From: Rutpela maculata
Lineage: Eukaryota; Arthropoda; Insecta; Coleoptera; Cerambycidae
NCBI GenBank assembly: GCA_936432065.2
Contig: OW386290.2
Location: 133,656,677 to 133,720,676 of the forward strand
Reading direction: 5' to 3'
Length of the DNA stretch: 64,000 bases
The notes under the pieces were generated by a model. That model made no database searches and was not told where the DNA came from. It saw only the letters and a program-made list of their open reading frames with translations. This document shows positions 33,096-43,795 of the stretch, piece by piece (the first letter of the stretch is position 1; each line of letters opens with the position of its first letter). The translations under genes and the position numbers were made by a program.

Positions 33096-33385
33096 CTAAA
33101 TTTGTGTACTCTCTTGCACAATTAGTTCTCCGGTGGAAATTTTTTGAGCGCCACTGCAAGTTTCTTCCTCTTCGAGCTGTCTGTTTGTTTCAGCTGGCCA
33201 CAAATAAGGGTCCTTCTTTAATGTAATACAAAGGAAAGCACTGGCTGCGATTCCCATTATTAAGAACAACATCAATACGCTGAAACCTATCACGAAGGTA
33301 AGAGTATGATTTGGGTCGTCAGCGTCAGATTCATTTGTTGGCAATCTAGTAGAGTTTTGAAGAGATACATTGGCCATTGGTTCAT
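33096..33385 (-). CDS. Host gene 2, last exon: single-pass membrane protein tail
   Basis: Minus strand. A good acceptor (TATTTTCTGTTGCAG) ends at 33386, so the exon begins at 33385 in mid-gene; upstream exons lie at higher coordinates and were not recognised. The ~95 residues have a polar segment with N-glycosylation sites (NVSLQNSTRLPTNESDADD), a ~27-residue hydrophobic span beginning LTFVIGFSVLMLFLIMGIAA, basic residues LKK just after it, and an acidic ~40-residue tail to a TAA/TAG-type stop. By the positive-inside rule the tail is cytoplasmic. An internal Met (33377) could start a short protein instead. Family not recognised. Confidence 0.55.
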
Positions 33386-33399
33386 CTGCAACAGAAAAT

Positions 33400-33833
33400 A
33401 CTTGTATTTAATGTAGAGATAGTAACAATATCTAGACATTTTTATAACTATACAGAGTGTTTGCGTTGTTTACTACATGTTTTTCAGGTCGCTTGGGTTG
33501 TTGACGAATTTTTAAAAACGGTGAAATATGGTAGTGGAGGCGTTAATTTAGTTATATGTTTAATTTGAAAGAAAAATTCTAAGCGCAACTTATTAAAAAA
33601 AATTATTAAATTTCGACTATTTGAATGTACCATGAAAATGGAAGTGACATCATAACGGCAGTTAAATGTGAAGTTATATGCAAAACAGAAGAAGATGAAC
33701 AAGTTGGCATTGTTGGCAATGAAGAAAATAACCTTTATTTCAAACCTATTTCAACCTCCATTTCAAACTTTCAAACTTGAATTTGACATTTTAATTAGAA
33801 GTTTTTAGCGTTTGGTATTTATTTTCTTTCAAA
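33400..33833. other. No gene recognised
   Basis: Intron-like AT-rich DNA with an isolated TATACAGAGTGTTTGC motif near 33450 and a short CATTTCAAA repeat near 33755. Confidence 0.4.
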
Positions 33834-33964
33834 ATGACTGAGGCAGGATTTATAAAAGCCATTTCTGATATTTTACCTTCTATAGATATATTTATGGTCA
33901 GCGAATTTTTAAAAAGAGATGATCGTTTTACCATTGCAGATGTTAGAGGTGCAAAAGCCGCGAA
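33834..33964 (+). pseudogene. N-terminal fragment of a transposon-borne SWIM/YqaJ-type protein
   Basis: The frame reads MTEAGFIKAISDILPSIDIF, then MVSEFLKRDDRFTIADVRGA and KAAK. The pattern (L/M)P-x-IDxxMV-x-xF-x-x-x-DxRF-x-x-x-(D/E)xRGxKA is, as I recall, the start of a repetitive arthropod protein family that continues with a SWIM zinc finger and a YqaJ-like nuclease. A donor-like GTACGT follows at 33965, but nothing matching continues; palindromic MITE DNA follows instead. Confidence 0.5.
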
Positions 33965-34021
33965 GTACGTTACAGTTATAGTTTTGACAGTTAACCATTC
34001 ATTTTTACGTTCACTATTCAT

Positions 34022-35185
34022 TACTGTAACACCACAGAAGACCTATACCTGAAGCGTCACTGTCGGCGGAACGTTCGATGTTTGGGTGCGTTTGCACGTA
34101 CCCAGTAATTTAGTCGAGTAGAGAGACGGTCCAGTAATTTAGTAATTGCTTTCCACTAAATTACTTGACTAAAACACGCTGTCCGCATTGGTCGAGTACT
34201 AAATTATTAAGCGACTCGACTAAATTACTGAGTGCGTGCAAACGCACCCTTTCATTGGTAAATTCGGCCATCTTGTCGGTGGTATTATTGTCAACCTATA
34301 AATTCGCACTTTTCTAAAATCACCGCTGGACGCATTGGTAGATAAAATTCGAAGTTGATTGGCTTTGGTTTTCAAAATAGCCAATCATATAATGTTATTG
34401 CTTACCGGTGCGCTCCACTGGTGAATTTAGAAACTTGCGGATTTATAGGTTGACAATAATACCACCGACATGACATATGCGCATAGAATTCATTTTTGGC
34501 GGGAAAGCCAGAGAGTCGTTTCTGGTATAGGTCTGTAACGGTTTCTTGTCGGGTAGCTGGTTCGGAGATTAATCAGGGTCCAGATTAGTTAATAAGACAG
34601 CCCAATAAAAATATAAACAATTTATTTACTTTTTCAAACAGGTAATGTGTGGCAGTGTTACATAACATACAGGTACAGGTTATATGTCCGTATCTTTTAC
34701 GGTTCTTAAGACAACATTTTCTATTATCTGAGAGAGAGAGAGAGAGAGAGAGAGTGTAACGGTTGCGATGCGACGTCTCTGGCTTTGGCGGCGAAACGGC
34801 GCCGGGGAATGACTAACGACTCGAGGGGGTCCCAGTTCAACACGCTGTAGGATTCCCAGGGTCAGATTGCATTCGTTCCGTCGTGTTTGCGTCGGGAGAT
34901 GCACAAAACTGCAATATGTCCAGCTCAGCACGCTGTAGACAGATTGGCAGGATTATCCATTCTGAATTATGTTGATTTGCGGCCGGGCTTTTATATCCGA
35001 GAATCCTCGCTTACTGGTGACGTAGTACTGCGTATAGTTTAGTGTCGTGTGCAAATCCGCGCCTCTAGACGGGAGCTGGTAGATTTGCGGGCCGTGTGCA
35101 CATTGGTGTCGTGTGTAAATCCGGAATCTAGTAATGGAGCAGGAATTTAAAGAATGCTTCATTACAGGTCTTCTGTGGTAACACT
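34022..35185. mobile_element. Palindromic MITE cluster interrupted by a solo LTR
   Basis: Outer inverted ends GTAACACCACAGAAGACC (34023) and its complement at about 35165-35185. Nested within are an inverted pair beginning GGGTGCGTTTGCACG (34084-34251) and another beginning TGTCGGTGGTATTATTGTCA (34273-34472). The solo LTR (34534-35166) splits the right outer end. Confidence 0.65.
34534..35166 (-). mobile_element. Solo LTR, minus orientation
   Basis: 633 bp, TG...CA ended, with a 4-bp target duplication GGTC on each side. On the - strand it contains a GGATATAAAAGCCCGGCC promoter block, a (CT)n run (34730-34754) and an AATAAA signal. It matches the LTRs of the element at 53891-56184. Confidence 0.85.
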
Positions 35186-35296
35186 GAAGAAAAGTTTTTT
35201 CGGTGGTATTATTTACACAGTCCGGCACATAACACCACTTAAACTTAGATTTATCTATAAGTTTATGCCGCTAAAATATACCGAAATATAACCTAG

Positions 35297-35513
35297 AAAC
35301 GTCAATTTTAATTTGACATTAGGTTTGTTCACACAATCTGAACTACTGTACCAGTGTAGATAATAGAAGGGAATAGAGCAACACCACCTAGAGATTACTA
35401 GGTGGTGTTGGACAGAGTGAGACTATACATAAGTTGAAGAACACTGGTGCATATAGTGTGGGGTTTTTGAACAAACTTATTAAATATAGTGTCAAATTCA
35501 ATTGACGTTATTC
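35297..35513. mobile_element. Palindromic MITE
   Basis: Ends AACGTCAATTTTAATTTGAC.../...GTCAAATTCAATTGACGTT; centre hairpin CAACACCACCTAG...CTAGGTGGTGTTG. Confidence 0.75.
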
Positions 35514-35889
35514 TCTTTTTTTCTCCGTCGCTATCAACAGTTTATAACTTCATATCCTTTTTTCGTCATTTAATAACTAACTTCTCTGCAGACTGCCGTT
35601 ATGTTGTCACCTCCGTTTTAAATGCATGTATTTTTAAAATTGATATTGTATTATTATAAAACTTTATTTTCAACTTTTACATGTTTCCAATGATATTTAA
35701 TGAAGAAATGTTATTGTTAAACACAGATTCTATTAAAATTTTAACTTAGCGCAACAACCCAAATACAATGGCGATATTGCCGATGTCATATTTCATAGAA
35801 GACGCTAGTTACAGTACTTTTATATGACACTAGTCATAACTTTTTGAGGTTAAGTTTTGGACATTGTCTTCTATTATAATCGAAACGCA

Positions 35890-36301
35890 ATTTAATCTTC
35901 ATGAAGAACAATGGAGAATTAGGACACAAGGTATACAGAAAACTGAAGCACACCGAGAGATACCTACACGCTAATTCTCACCACCACCCAGCACAAAACC
36001 AGGCCGTCGTTAACACACTAGTACATAGAGCAAAGCAAAGCGAGACAGAACATCTCCAAGAAGAATATCGAACCTTAAAAACATCACTACAGAAAAATGG
36101 ATACAAACCGAAGGACATAGACAACGCAATTAAGAGACAAGATACAACCAGAACAGAACAAGAAAAAGAAAAAGAAAAAGAAAAAGGAAAAGAAAAAGAA
36201 AAAGAAAAGGAAAAAGAAAAAGAAAAAGGAAAAGAAAAGGAAAAAGAAAAAAGAAAAAGAAAAAGGTAAAAAAAATAATCGGCAACACCTTACCCACCAT
36301 A
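35890..36301 (+). pseudogene. Penelope-like element, C-terminal RT/linker part
   Basis: GHKVYRKLKHTERYLHANSH followed by HHPAQNQAVVNTLVHRAKQS matches the region after the RT core of Penelope-like elements (VYRKPTHTDRYLxxxSHHHPxxK). It then runs into a Lys-Glu repeat encoded by a (GAAAAA)n expansion (36158-36262). The frame is 5'-truncated, and it is cut off from its GIY-YIG end by a 437-bp palindromic insertion. Confidence 0.85.
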
Positions 36302-36738
36302 TACCTGGTGGGGCATTTAAGTTGCCAAACGCGAATAACTTGAAAATAAAGAATTTTCGAGAAAAATGTTTCAGACAAAAATTTCATCATTTGAAAAGTG
36401 GGATCTAATGGCTATATTTTTTTTAAGTTTGGTGGAGGACTTCAAGGTCATCTGATGGTCAACTTTCGTTTTATAAATACAGATTCATATTACAAAGAAA
36501 ACAACAACATAACAAAAGTTGTTTATTTTTTAGAGCAGAATATGAATCTGTAAAATAAAATGGGGGTATGCATTTAAAAAACCAAAGTTGACCTTGAAGT
36601 CCTCCACCAAACGTTAAAGAAATATAGCCATTGGATCCCGCTTTTGAAATTGTGACACTTTTGTCTGAAACATTTTTCTCGAAAATTCTTTATTTCCAAG
36701 CTATTCGCGTTTTTCAACTTAGATGCCCCACCCGGTTT
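36302..36738. mobile_element. 437-bp palindromic MITE inside the Penelope-like ORF
   Basis: Left end ACCTGGTGGGGCATTTAAG and right end CTTAGATGCCCCACCCGGTT are inverted; the arms run to the centre with CTTCAAGGTCATCTGATGGT-like and complementary sequence. TATAC occurs at both junctions. Confidence 0.75.
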
Positions 36739-37155
36739 CCTATACAAAGATGTACGAATAGAATTGGAAGAGATTTAGAGAAAATGAACGTCAAAGTAAT
36801 ATATAATGCGAAACATAAGGTGGCACAACATTTTTCCAAATACCAAGGTCCAGAAGAACTAGAAACACCAGAAGTATATAGCATTCCATGTTCCTGCGGA
36901 CAGGTTTACATCGGAGAGACCAAACGACATATAAACACCAGACTTAGAAAACACATTAGCAATAGAAAGAAGGGTAATTCTACAAAATCAGCAGTTGCCG
37001 AGCACTCAGAAGAAACCGGCCATTTGATAAAATTCGACAAGACAAAGAAATTACTCAACACCAAGAATTATTGGCCAAGAAGATACAGAGAAGCCATTGA
37101 AATAAATAAACATACGATAACTATAATCGTGACATCGGACTACAATTACCAATAA
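36739..37155 (+). pseudogene. Penelope-like element, GIY-YIG endonuclease end
   Basis: From TNRIGRDLEKMNVKVIYNAK the frame proceeds to a CSCGQVYIGETKR block. Here VYIGET is the GIY-YIG pair core with its preceding Cys residues, then RLRKHISNRKKGN and AVAEHSEETGHLIKF (His/Glu blocks), ending at a stop at 37155. This domain cuts target DNA in Penelope-like retroelements. It is open and well preserved, but its RT is missing, so the copy is inactive. Confidence 0.85.
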
Positions 37156-38100
37156 CGTGAAAGTCAATGTTCTGCATGATCTACAACACGCCTCCTGATA
37201 AGCTGTATAAATAGAAAAGCTCCAGTCCAGCAGAGCTCACACCACCACCCGACGATCCACCCCCACGGAAGAGACATGACGACACCCAACCACCCACCCA
37301 AGACCCTGCGGGTACCGGACAAACAACCGTCCAGTACCTGTAGTCCCCCTAGCTCCGGGCAGACCGAAAATGCTACCAAAGCAGTTAGGTCTGCCCTTCC
37401 TCGAGCTACACAGCTCATCCTTACCCTACCGATGATCCGGATGACAGAATGCCTCTTGGCATTCTGTGTACCGGCAGTCTCTCCCGCCACACACCCAAAA
37501 CACCCAACTGACCGATGACTACCCCCCGGGGGGCAAACAAGCTGGCGAAGAGCAGAAAACGAAGAAAGAAGAACGCCAGAAGAGGCCTTAGCCAGCAAGG
37601 TCCAACGAGCCAGGACCCAGGGGGGTGGACCGAAATCGTCTGCACCGCTCACATTTGTGAGTGGGGCCGACGTAAAGTAAGTTCGCCCGCCCTGCACGAG
37701 GCTGGTCCCCGGTCTACAGCGATGCATTGGGGTAAAGGGCAATAGTCCTGCCCGGCCCCAGTCATCCGAGACCGACATCTTTAGCTAAGAATATTGGCGC
37801 GCAGAGCTCACTTCGCTTCAGAAAAAGACCACGATAAGATGGTCGAAACGTCAAGCACTCAACCAAGTCCACGCAGAAGAAGACCCGGAAACCAGCAGAA
37901 AAGGTGTACTTGTTTAAACCCTTTCAGAGAAATACGCGATTTACAACTTTGTCACACACCAGCTCGAAGAAATTCAATTCAGATGTACGTCAAGTATGAT
38001 GTCTTGAAATCGTCAATAGTGGTTCTTGTAGATACGTATAATAGCCTCCAAGATAGAGACAAAATACGAATACATCTTGAAAACGAAAATAGTTAGACCG
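37156..38100 (+). mobile_element. Probable pseudo-LTR/UTR region of the Penelope-like element
   Basis: GC-rich relative to surroundings, with TGTATAAATAGAAAAGC at 37203-37219 (TATA-like) ~50 bp after the GIY-YIG stop. This fits the LTR-like repeats of Penelope elements that hold the promoter. Long frames here on both strands lack domains. The block ending GGTCGAAACGTCAAGCACTC (37839) resembles the 3' region of such elements. Confidence 0.45.
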
Positions 38101-38898
38101 CTACTTTTTGGGATAAATCAACTTGTTTTGACCTGTCAAGAATCTACGGCTAAGCGTCGTCCCAATCTTTTCGTATAACGAGTTTCTTTTTGTGTGTTTT
38201 TCAGTTTCTATAGGGGCAGAGCGCGAAAAGCCTTCTCTTTCTTGACCTACCCAATACTGAAGTATAACCAGATGGGACCTTCACTACTTATTAAAGCATG
38301 TTATTTTACATAGGAAATCAAAATTGACGACACTCTCCATTGGTCGAGACCGAAGATATAAGGAAAAAACTAAAAAAAAAAGAAATTTAGAAATTTAATA
38401 TTTAATCAAATATAACTTTAGAACTAAAACGGATAAAAATAAAATTTTTGTCTGGTTTTGACAAGTAAACGTTGCTGTTTAATTTGAAGTATAATTTATT
38501 GCAATAATTAAAAAATTAACATAAAAAAAACTGGCAAAATTCAAAAGGATACACAAATCAGCAACATTTTTCAAATTCTTAACTCGCCATTATATAACGA
38601 GCTATTCAATTTTTTCTTTCACCAAAAACTGACAAATTTAATAGGCTTCATTTTGTCTCGATTCATGCCAGATCTAAATTTTTAACTAAAAGCGCTACAG
38701 CCCTTGAAACACAACGAAGCACACTACGAGCACCAAGACACGAGGCTTCCTCTCTCGCCCCCGCTACGCTCTCGGCCCATCAAGAAACGTATCGGCTGCT
38801 GGCCTCATTATTGTCTGGATAAGTATTAATATAAGTATATATTATTTTATTTACATTTAGGCTATTACAGTTTATGTATATTGTAGATACATTATCAA

Positions 38899-40290
38899 TG
38901 AAAAAAACTGCATGTTACTTTTGCGAAACTGCTGAAAGCAGAGAAAATCTAATGGTAAAAATCTAACTGTTACTGGCATCAGGTCTATTATACATTGTGC
39001 AAATGAAAGAAAAAATTCTTATAAAATAAAGTGGTGGCACTTATTTGCACACTCTTCGGTACTGATTTAATTATTCTTGTCGGACATCTTTTTGTAATAA
39101 GAATGATAATTGTAGAGACAAGACATATTGCCTCTGATATTAGTAAAGTGATTAAAGTGAGCCTTCATGTGGTTATAATGAAGATAAAAAATCAGATTAA
39201 AATAATATAGCATTGTTTGATCTGTGGAAAATTCAGAAAAAATAAGCATAAATTAAATAAAAACATTTTTAAGAAGCAATTTGTACAGGAACGGGTGCGG
39301 AAACTAGAAAAAAATATATATTAAAGCTGCAGTGACGCATTATGATATAGAAATAAAAGGCAGGTTTTACTTTTATTCAGATTTATTTGGAGATGACGGA
39401 AATTATCATAAAATTTGTTATGCAAAATATATTAGCAAAAAAAAATTAAATGTGTACAAACTAAACCACTGAAAGAAAAAATGAATTTAAGGTAGCGTTA
39501 AACATTTTATTTAGGGAGGTTGAACTTGCTGTTTTGCAAAAAAGAATCCTTAACTTTAATATTTCTAAAAACACTCCTTAATGATATATTTGAAGAAATC
39601 ACGGAAGAAGAATTAGATTATTATAGCAGCGGAAATATAAGAGACTAGAAAGCATTTAAACAAACAAAATGTTTTGGGAACACAAAGGAAATACAACAGT
39701 TCGTTCAAGTGATAATAAAGCTAAAAAGACCAACGAATTTTTGTTGTCAGACACAAGTGCTGCCAGTATCTTAAATGAAGCTATAGGTGGACATTTTAAA
39801 ACTGTAAAAAAAACACGACTATACTATTCAGAATAATTAGCAATGTAAACAAGAAGCTTCAGATTTGTTATAAACATTTATGTCGTGGATACTAAATATG
39901 TCGGCACAGACAAATTCGATTTAAACGTTATTTCTATAGTAATGCAATTTATATTAATAATTATGAAAAAAAAAACAACCAGCATAGACCACTTTTTTAA
40001 TCCTTTACATATAAATACATGTGTATCGTGCCGTCAGAAGAAAAAAACTTATTGATATGCTTTATTCTTTTGGCTACGGTTATTCCTACGATGAAATACG
40101 GATATTTAACATCTTTAGCTAGTCACGTATTAGTAAAAACTACGACATTTTTATTCCACCTAGAGTTCCTCCAGTAATTTCTGAAGAAAACAATTACATT
40201 CATCGACATCGACAATTTTGATCAAAACTAAGACAGGCTAGATGGTAAAAATCCCACTCCCATTACTGCTTGGAATGGTATTATTTAAAT
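38899..40290 (+). pseudogene. Decayed N-terminal and middle part of the PIN/FEN-like nuclease family
   Basis: Readable islands in order: MKKTACYFCETAESRENLMV (38899, two-Cys module); after a shift NLTVTGIRSIIHCANERKN; FGDDGNYHKICYAKYISKK (39387, YHxxCYxxY); VALNILFREVELAVLQKRI; LNDIFEEITEEELDYYSSGN; FWEHKGNTTVRSSDNKA; IDMLYSFGYGYSYDEIRIFN (40051); DNFDQN and DRLDGKNPTPITAWNGII (40213). Order and spacing agree with the family as I remember it (YHxxC, then a GxxxSYDxxx block, then DNxDxN...). The nuclease core itself is gone. Many stops and frameshifts. Confidence 0.55.
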
Positions 40291-40947
40291 CGGCTTATTT
40301 ACACAAATATATCTATCCAATAAATTTTAACTGATTTTAACCCTTCCAGTTTACATGAAAACAAAAATATAGATGTACAAAAATCCAACTAATCGTTCAG
40401 ATCCTCTACGAGTTAATGAAAGCATGCCAAATAACTGTTTTGATTATGTTACCTCTGACACTTTATGGAAAATATTAAAATTTACGAAGCAAAGTAGAAA
40501 CTTTACTAGCTGGCATGAGTTTAACAATGATATATCTGAAAATTAGTTATCTCTGTCTGATACCTATTATTTTCCATTTATTAATGCACCACCCGCATTG
40601 TACGACTCCATATATAGCGGATTATTACAATTAATATCATATTATTCAATTTGATTTATTAATTTTATCATCTTACAATAAAGGAAGATTACTGTAAAGC
40701 TTTTGTTACGGCCGCTGATTATAGCCTTGAGTGGTTTATGGCGAACGCGGGATGTACCGGGAACGAGAGGGGAAGCCTCGCGACTCCGTCGCCGAAGTGC
40801 GCTTCGTTGTGTTTAAAAGGCTTCTTTTATTTACAGAGCTAGACTCAGCATTAATTGAGACAAAATGAAGTCTATGAAATTTGGCAGTTTTTGGTGAAAA
40901 AAACATTCGAATAGCTCAATACATAAGCAAGTTACAACGAGTTAGAG

Positions 40948-42029
40948 CCTCCGATTAAAGAACTTATATCTAGATACATAACAGGCTATCTTTTCACTAT
41001 ATACCTTGTTTGCTCCTAACATAGTCACATTATATGTCCATTAAAATGGATAGATGAACATCACATCCCATAGGCAACAGTGGCGTTGTGTATGTAGAAA
41101 ATGTGTAGAATGGTAAATATTTTCATTAAAATGAATTATTGCAATTCCTGCATTACCGGCTCTTTATATAACGTGATGTAGGCATACGATATTACAGTAA
41201 GATAAAATAGTAAGATAAATATGTATTGAAAGGATATTAAAATTTAATTGCTATTTACTTTATAACTGTAAACTGAACTTCATCATGTTACGACTATGGA
41301 ACGATCGATTTTCTTCTTTTCTAAACTGCTTTCTGCAAACGGCACAGCACTACACTATTTATTTGCACAAAATATATTGTCACAAAACTGTGTAAATATG
41401 AATAGAGAATATTATTTAGGTATTAAGCAAATCACAACTTAAAATAAAATTACTTTTTCACCAGTTTTTGGTCGGAGAACACGAAAAACATTTATTGACA
41501 TTAATGGCCGAACTGTCAACTGTGATTATGATAATCGAACTGAAGCCGATCGTGCACGAGCGGCCGCGAATACGCCGATGGGCCAATCAGCAACTTATGG
41601 GAAGAAGTGCCTTAGATTGTGAGTCTTTCAGCGACAAATAAATCAATGCCATTATGTATCTAGATATTTTTTTTTTTTTTGTGGCACTGTGGAGCTAGTC
41701 CAATCAGCCAGAAACAAAATATTGAAGGTAAGACCATCAGATGTGGAAAAATACATTTAAATGGAACTTGAGACAATTGAAGGGAAGTAGACAGGGACAC
41801 ACGTTTCTCGCCTAGGGGCCGATCAAGGCATTTTTAATGTTCTTATACAAACAGGGTAAGGCCTCGGTAAGAAAGGAGAACAACATGAGGTTAGACGATA
41901 GGATGTATTACACAGCCTAAATATTTCTATATTTTAACTCCAGTTCTACTGAGAAAAGTAATTATATATTTCAGTATTTCTACTTTGTTTAGACACAAAG
42001 TATCTAGATATAAGTTCTTTAATCGGAGG
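40948..42029. mobile_element. Element E': 1.08-kb TIR element with 6-bp target duplication
   Basis: TTAGAG at 40942-40947 and 42030-42035; perfect 30-bp TIRs beginning CCTCCGATTAAAGAACTTAT. It lies in the right arm of E and is absent from the matching position in the left arm (near 38595), which acts as the empty site. No recognisable transposase. Confidence 0.8.
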
Positions 42030-42365
42030 TTAGAGCTTTTAAAAAAATTGACAATTTGTGTAACATCTAAATTAACGTCAATTTTCTAGTGTTAAAGTTA
42101 TTACTTTTGTAATAAATTATACATCAAATTAAAGAGAATCGTTTATACTATAAAACTAAAAAAATATATATAATTCTATCTTTTTTCGTTTGAAAGTTAT
42201 TCGTGGTTGAATTTGAATTTTGTTATTTTCTTTTTTTTTTGTTTTTTTCTTGTAACTTCAGTCTCGACCAATGGAGAGTATCGTCAAAAGTGATTTCCTA
42301 TGTAAAAAAACCTGCTGAATAAAATGAAATAGGTTTTGTTTGGTTATACCTCGGTATTGGGTTAG

Positions 42366-43208
42366 TGAACGCTAGAGCCTGCCATCCGACGTACTAATAT
42401 GTAATATTTATTTTTGGATTCTCTCTCCGCAAGCAGTCCGGTTGAGTATCGGGTCTTTAATTAGCCTAAATTTTCAGTAAAGGCCCGGTACATAAACGGA
42501 CTTGTTTACAGGACCGTACCGAACTCTACTACTTTGGGGGGGGGGGGGGGGGGAATATGAAAAAAACCAACTCATACTTCTACATTGCATCATTTCAATA
42601 AAATAAAAACTTTTTATGGGAAAAGCTACTAAAACTAAAAAAATTGAATCGAATTCAAATTCAGGTCACTATGTACAATATACAGGGTGCTCTAACCAAG
42701 ATGGAACGAGGCCATTTTTCCGGCGATAGAAACGTTTATAACAAAAACTAAATTAACCATTTGATGTATTTTTTCCGTAATAAAAAAAACGAATATAAAA
42801 TAAAATATGCTGTTTTTGTGGCACAACTCTTCTTTTCAATTCATTTGTTTTCATTTATGATAATTTTTGGTTTCTGCGGAAAAAAATACATCGCATGGCT
42901 TTTTTTGGTTTTTGACAAACATTTGTATCGTTTGAAAAATGGCCTTGTTCAATCCTTGTTAGATCACCTAAACTTAACACTACTTAAAAAAAAAAATTCT
43001 TGGTTTAATAAAATTAAAAAAATAGGAACTGTTAAACAAAAATAATCTTTGATTAAATTAAAAATAAAAAAATCTTTAGCCTAAATAAAGTAAAGAAAAA
43101 GAATAGGTGGAAACAGGAAAAAGTTCCTTAATTACCAAGTTAAACTTTATTGTTTAATATCACAATGTCAAAACACTATCAAACAAAACTACGGAACAAT
43201 GGAACAAA
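42366..43208. other. No gene recognised; contains an 18-G run
   Basis: AT-rich except for 18 consecutive G at 42536-42553. TATACAGGGTGCTC at 42682 is the end of some TIR element. Confidence 0.45.
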
Positions 43209-43503
43209 GGAAAAATATGTATGGCACAGTACCACAAAAAAAAGTGGTCTGCGCGGGGGTACTGACTACACCTATCCCTTGTATTTTGAGCTGCTGAACA
43301 CGAATCTGACCTTACTTTTTCCACAGCACGTCAGGTTTTTCATTGAACGCAAATAAATATGTGAATATTACGATCCAACAGACTTTTTTGCTTTAAAAAA
43401 AAACATGACGTCCTGGGAAAAAACTAAGGTCAGATTCATGTTCAGCAAGTCAAAATACAAGTAGTACCCCGGCCCAGACAACTTCTTTTTGTGGGCATAT
43501 GTA
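43209..43503. mobile_element. Palindromic MITE (related fragment at 60950-61045)
   Basis: Left arm with CACAAAAAAAAGTGGTCTG and AACACGAATCTGACCTTA, right arm its complement (AAGGTCAGATTCATGTTCAG...). A same-orientation partial copy is at 60950-61045. Confidence 0.7.
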
Positions 43504-43754
43504 ATTAATATTTTTTTGTTTGTTTTTATCGACGTTTTGTTGCATTGTTTTTGTTGAAAATAATAAAATTTATAGAAATTTCTTACTGTTTTTATACTGC
43601 TTTCAATAGCTCACTTAGACAGAAAAATGCCTGAAAGTTTTCTTTTTAGTTGGTTTCTGATCACTACCTTCTGAGTGGAGGTTATGGTTCATCTTCTCCC
43701 AGCAGGAAATTATTTTGATATTACACATGTATTTTCTGCACATTTCATTTTTTC

Positions 43755-43758
43755 GAGA

Positions 43759-43791
<33 letters not shown>
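43755..43791. repeat. (GA)n microsatellite
   Basis: Near-pure GA dinucleotides. Confidence 0.95.

Positions 43792-43794
<3 letters not shown>

Positions 43795-43795
<1 letters not shown>

Larger units (their letters stand above)
38250..42365. mobile_element. Element E: large foldback with decayed nuclease-family gene
   Basis: Ends ACCCAATACTGAAGTATAAC (38257) and the complement of GGTTATACCTCGGTATTGGG (42341). Inverted arms: left 38250-38815, right ~40720-40947 plus 42036-42365, split by insertion E'. Matching blocks include TCGACCAATGGAGAGT and CTTCGTTGTGTTT. The loop (38840-40700) holds a heavily decayed copy of the PIN-nuclease family. Confidence 0.75.

Noticed and set aside
37164..37778. 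204-codon frame on -
   Set aside because: Lies in the GC-rich flank of the Penelope-like element, has no domain, and competing frames are open on +.
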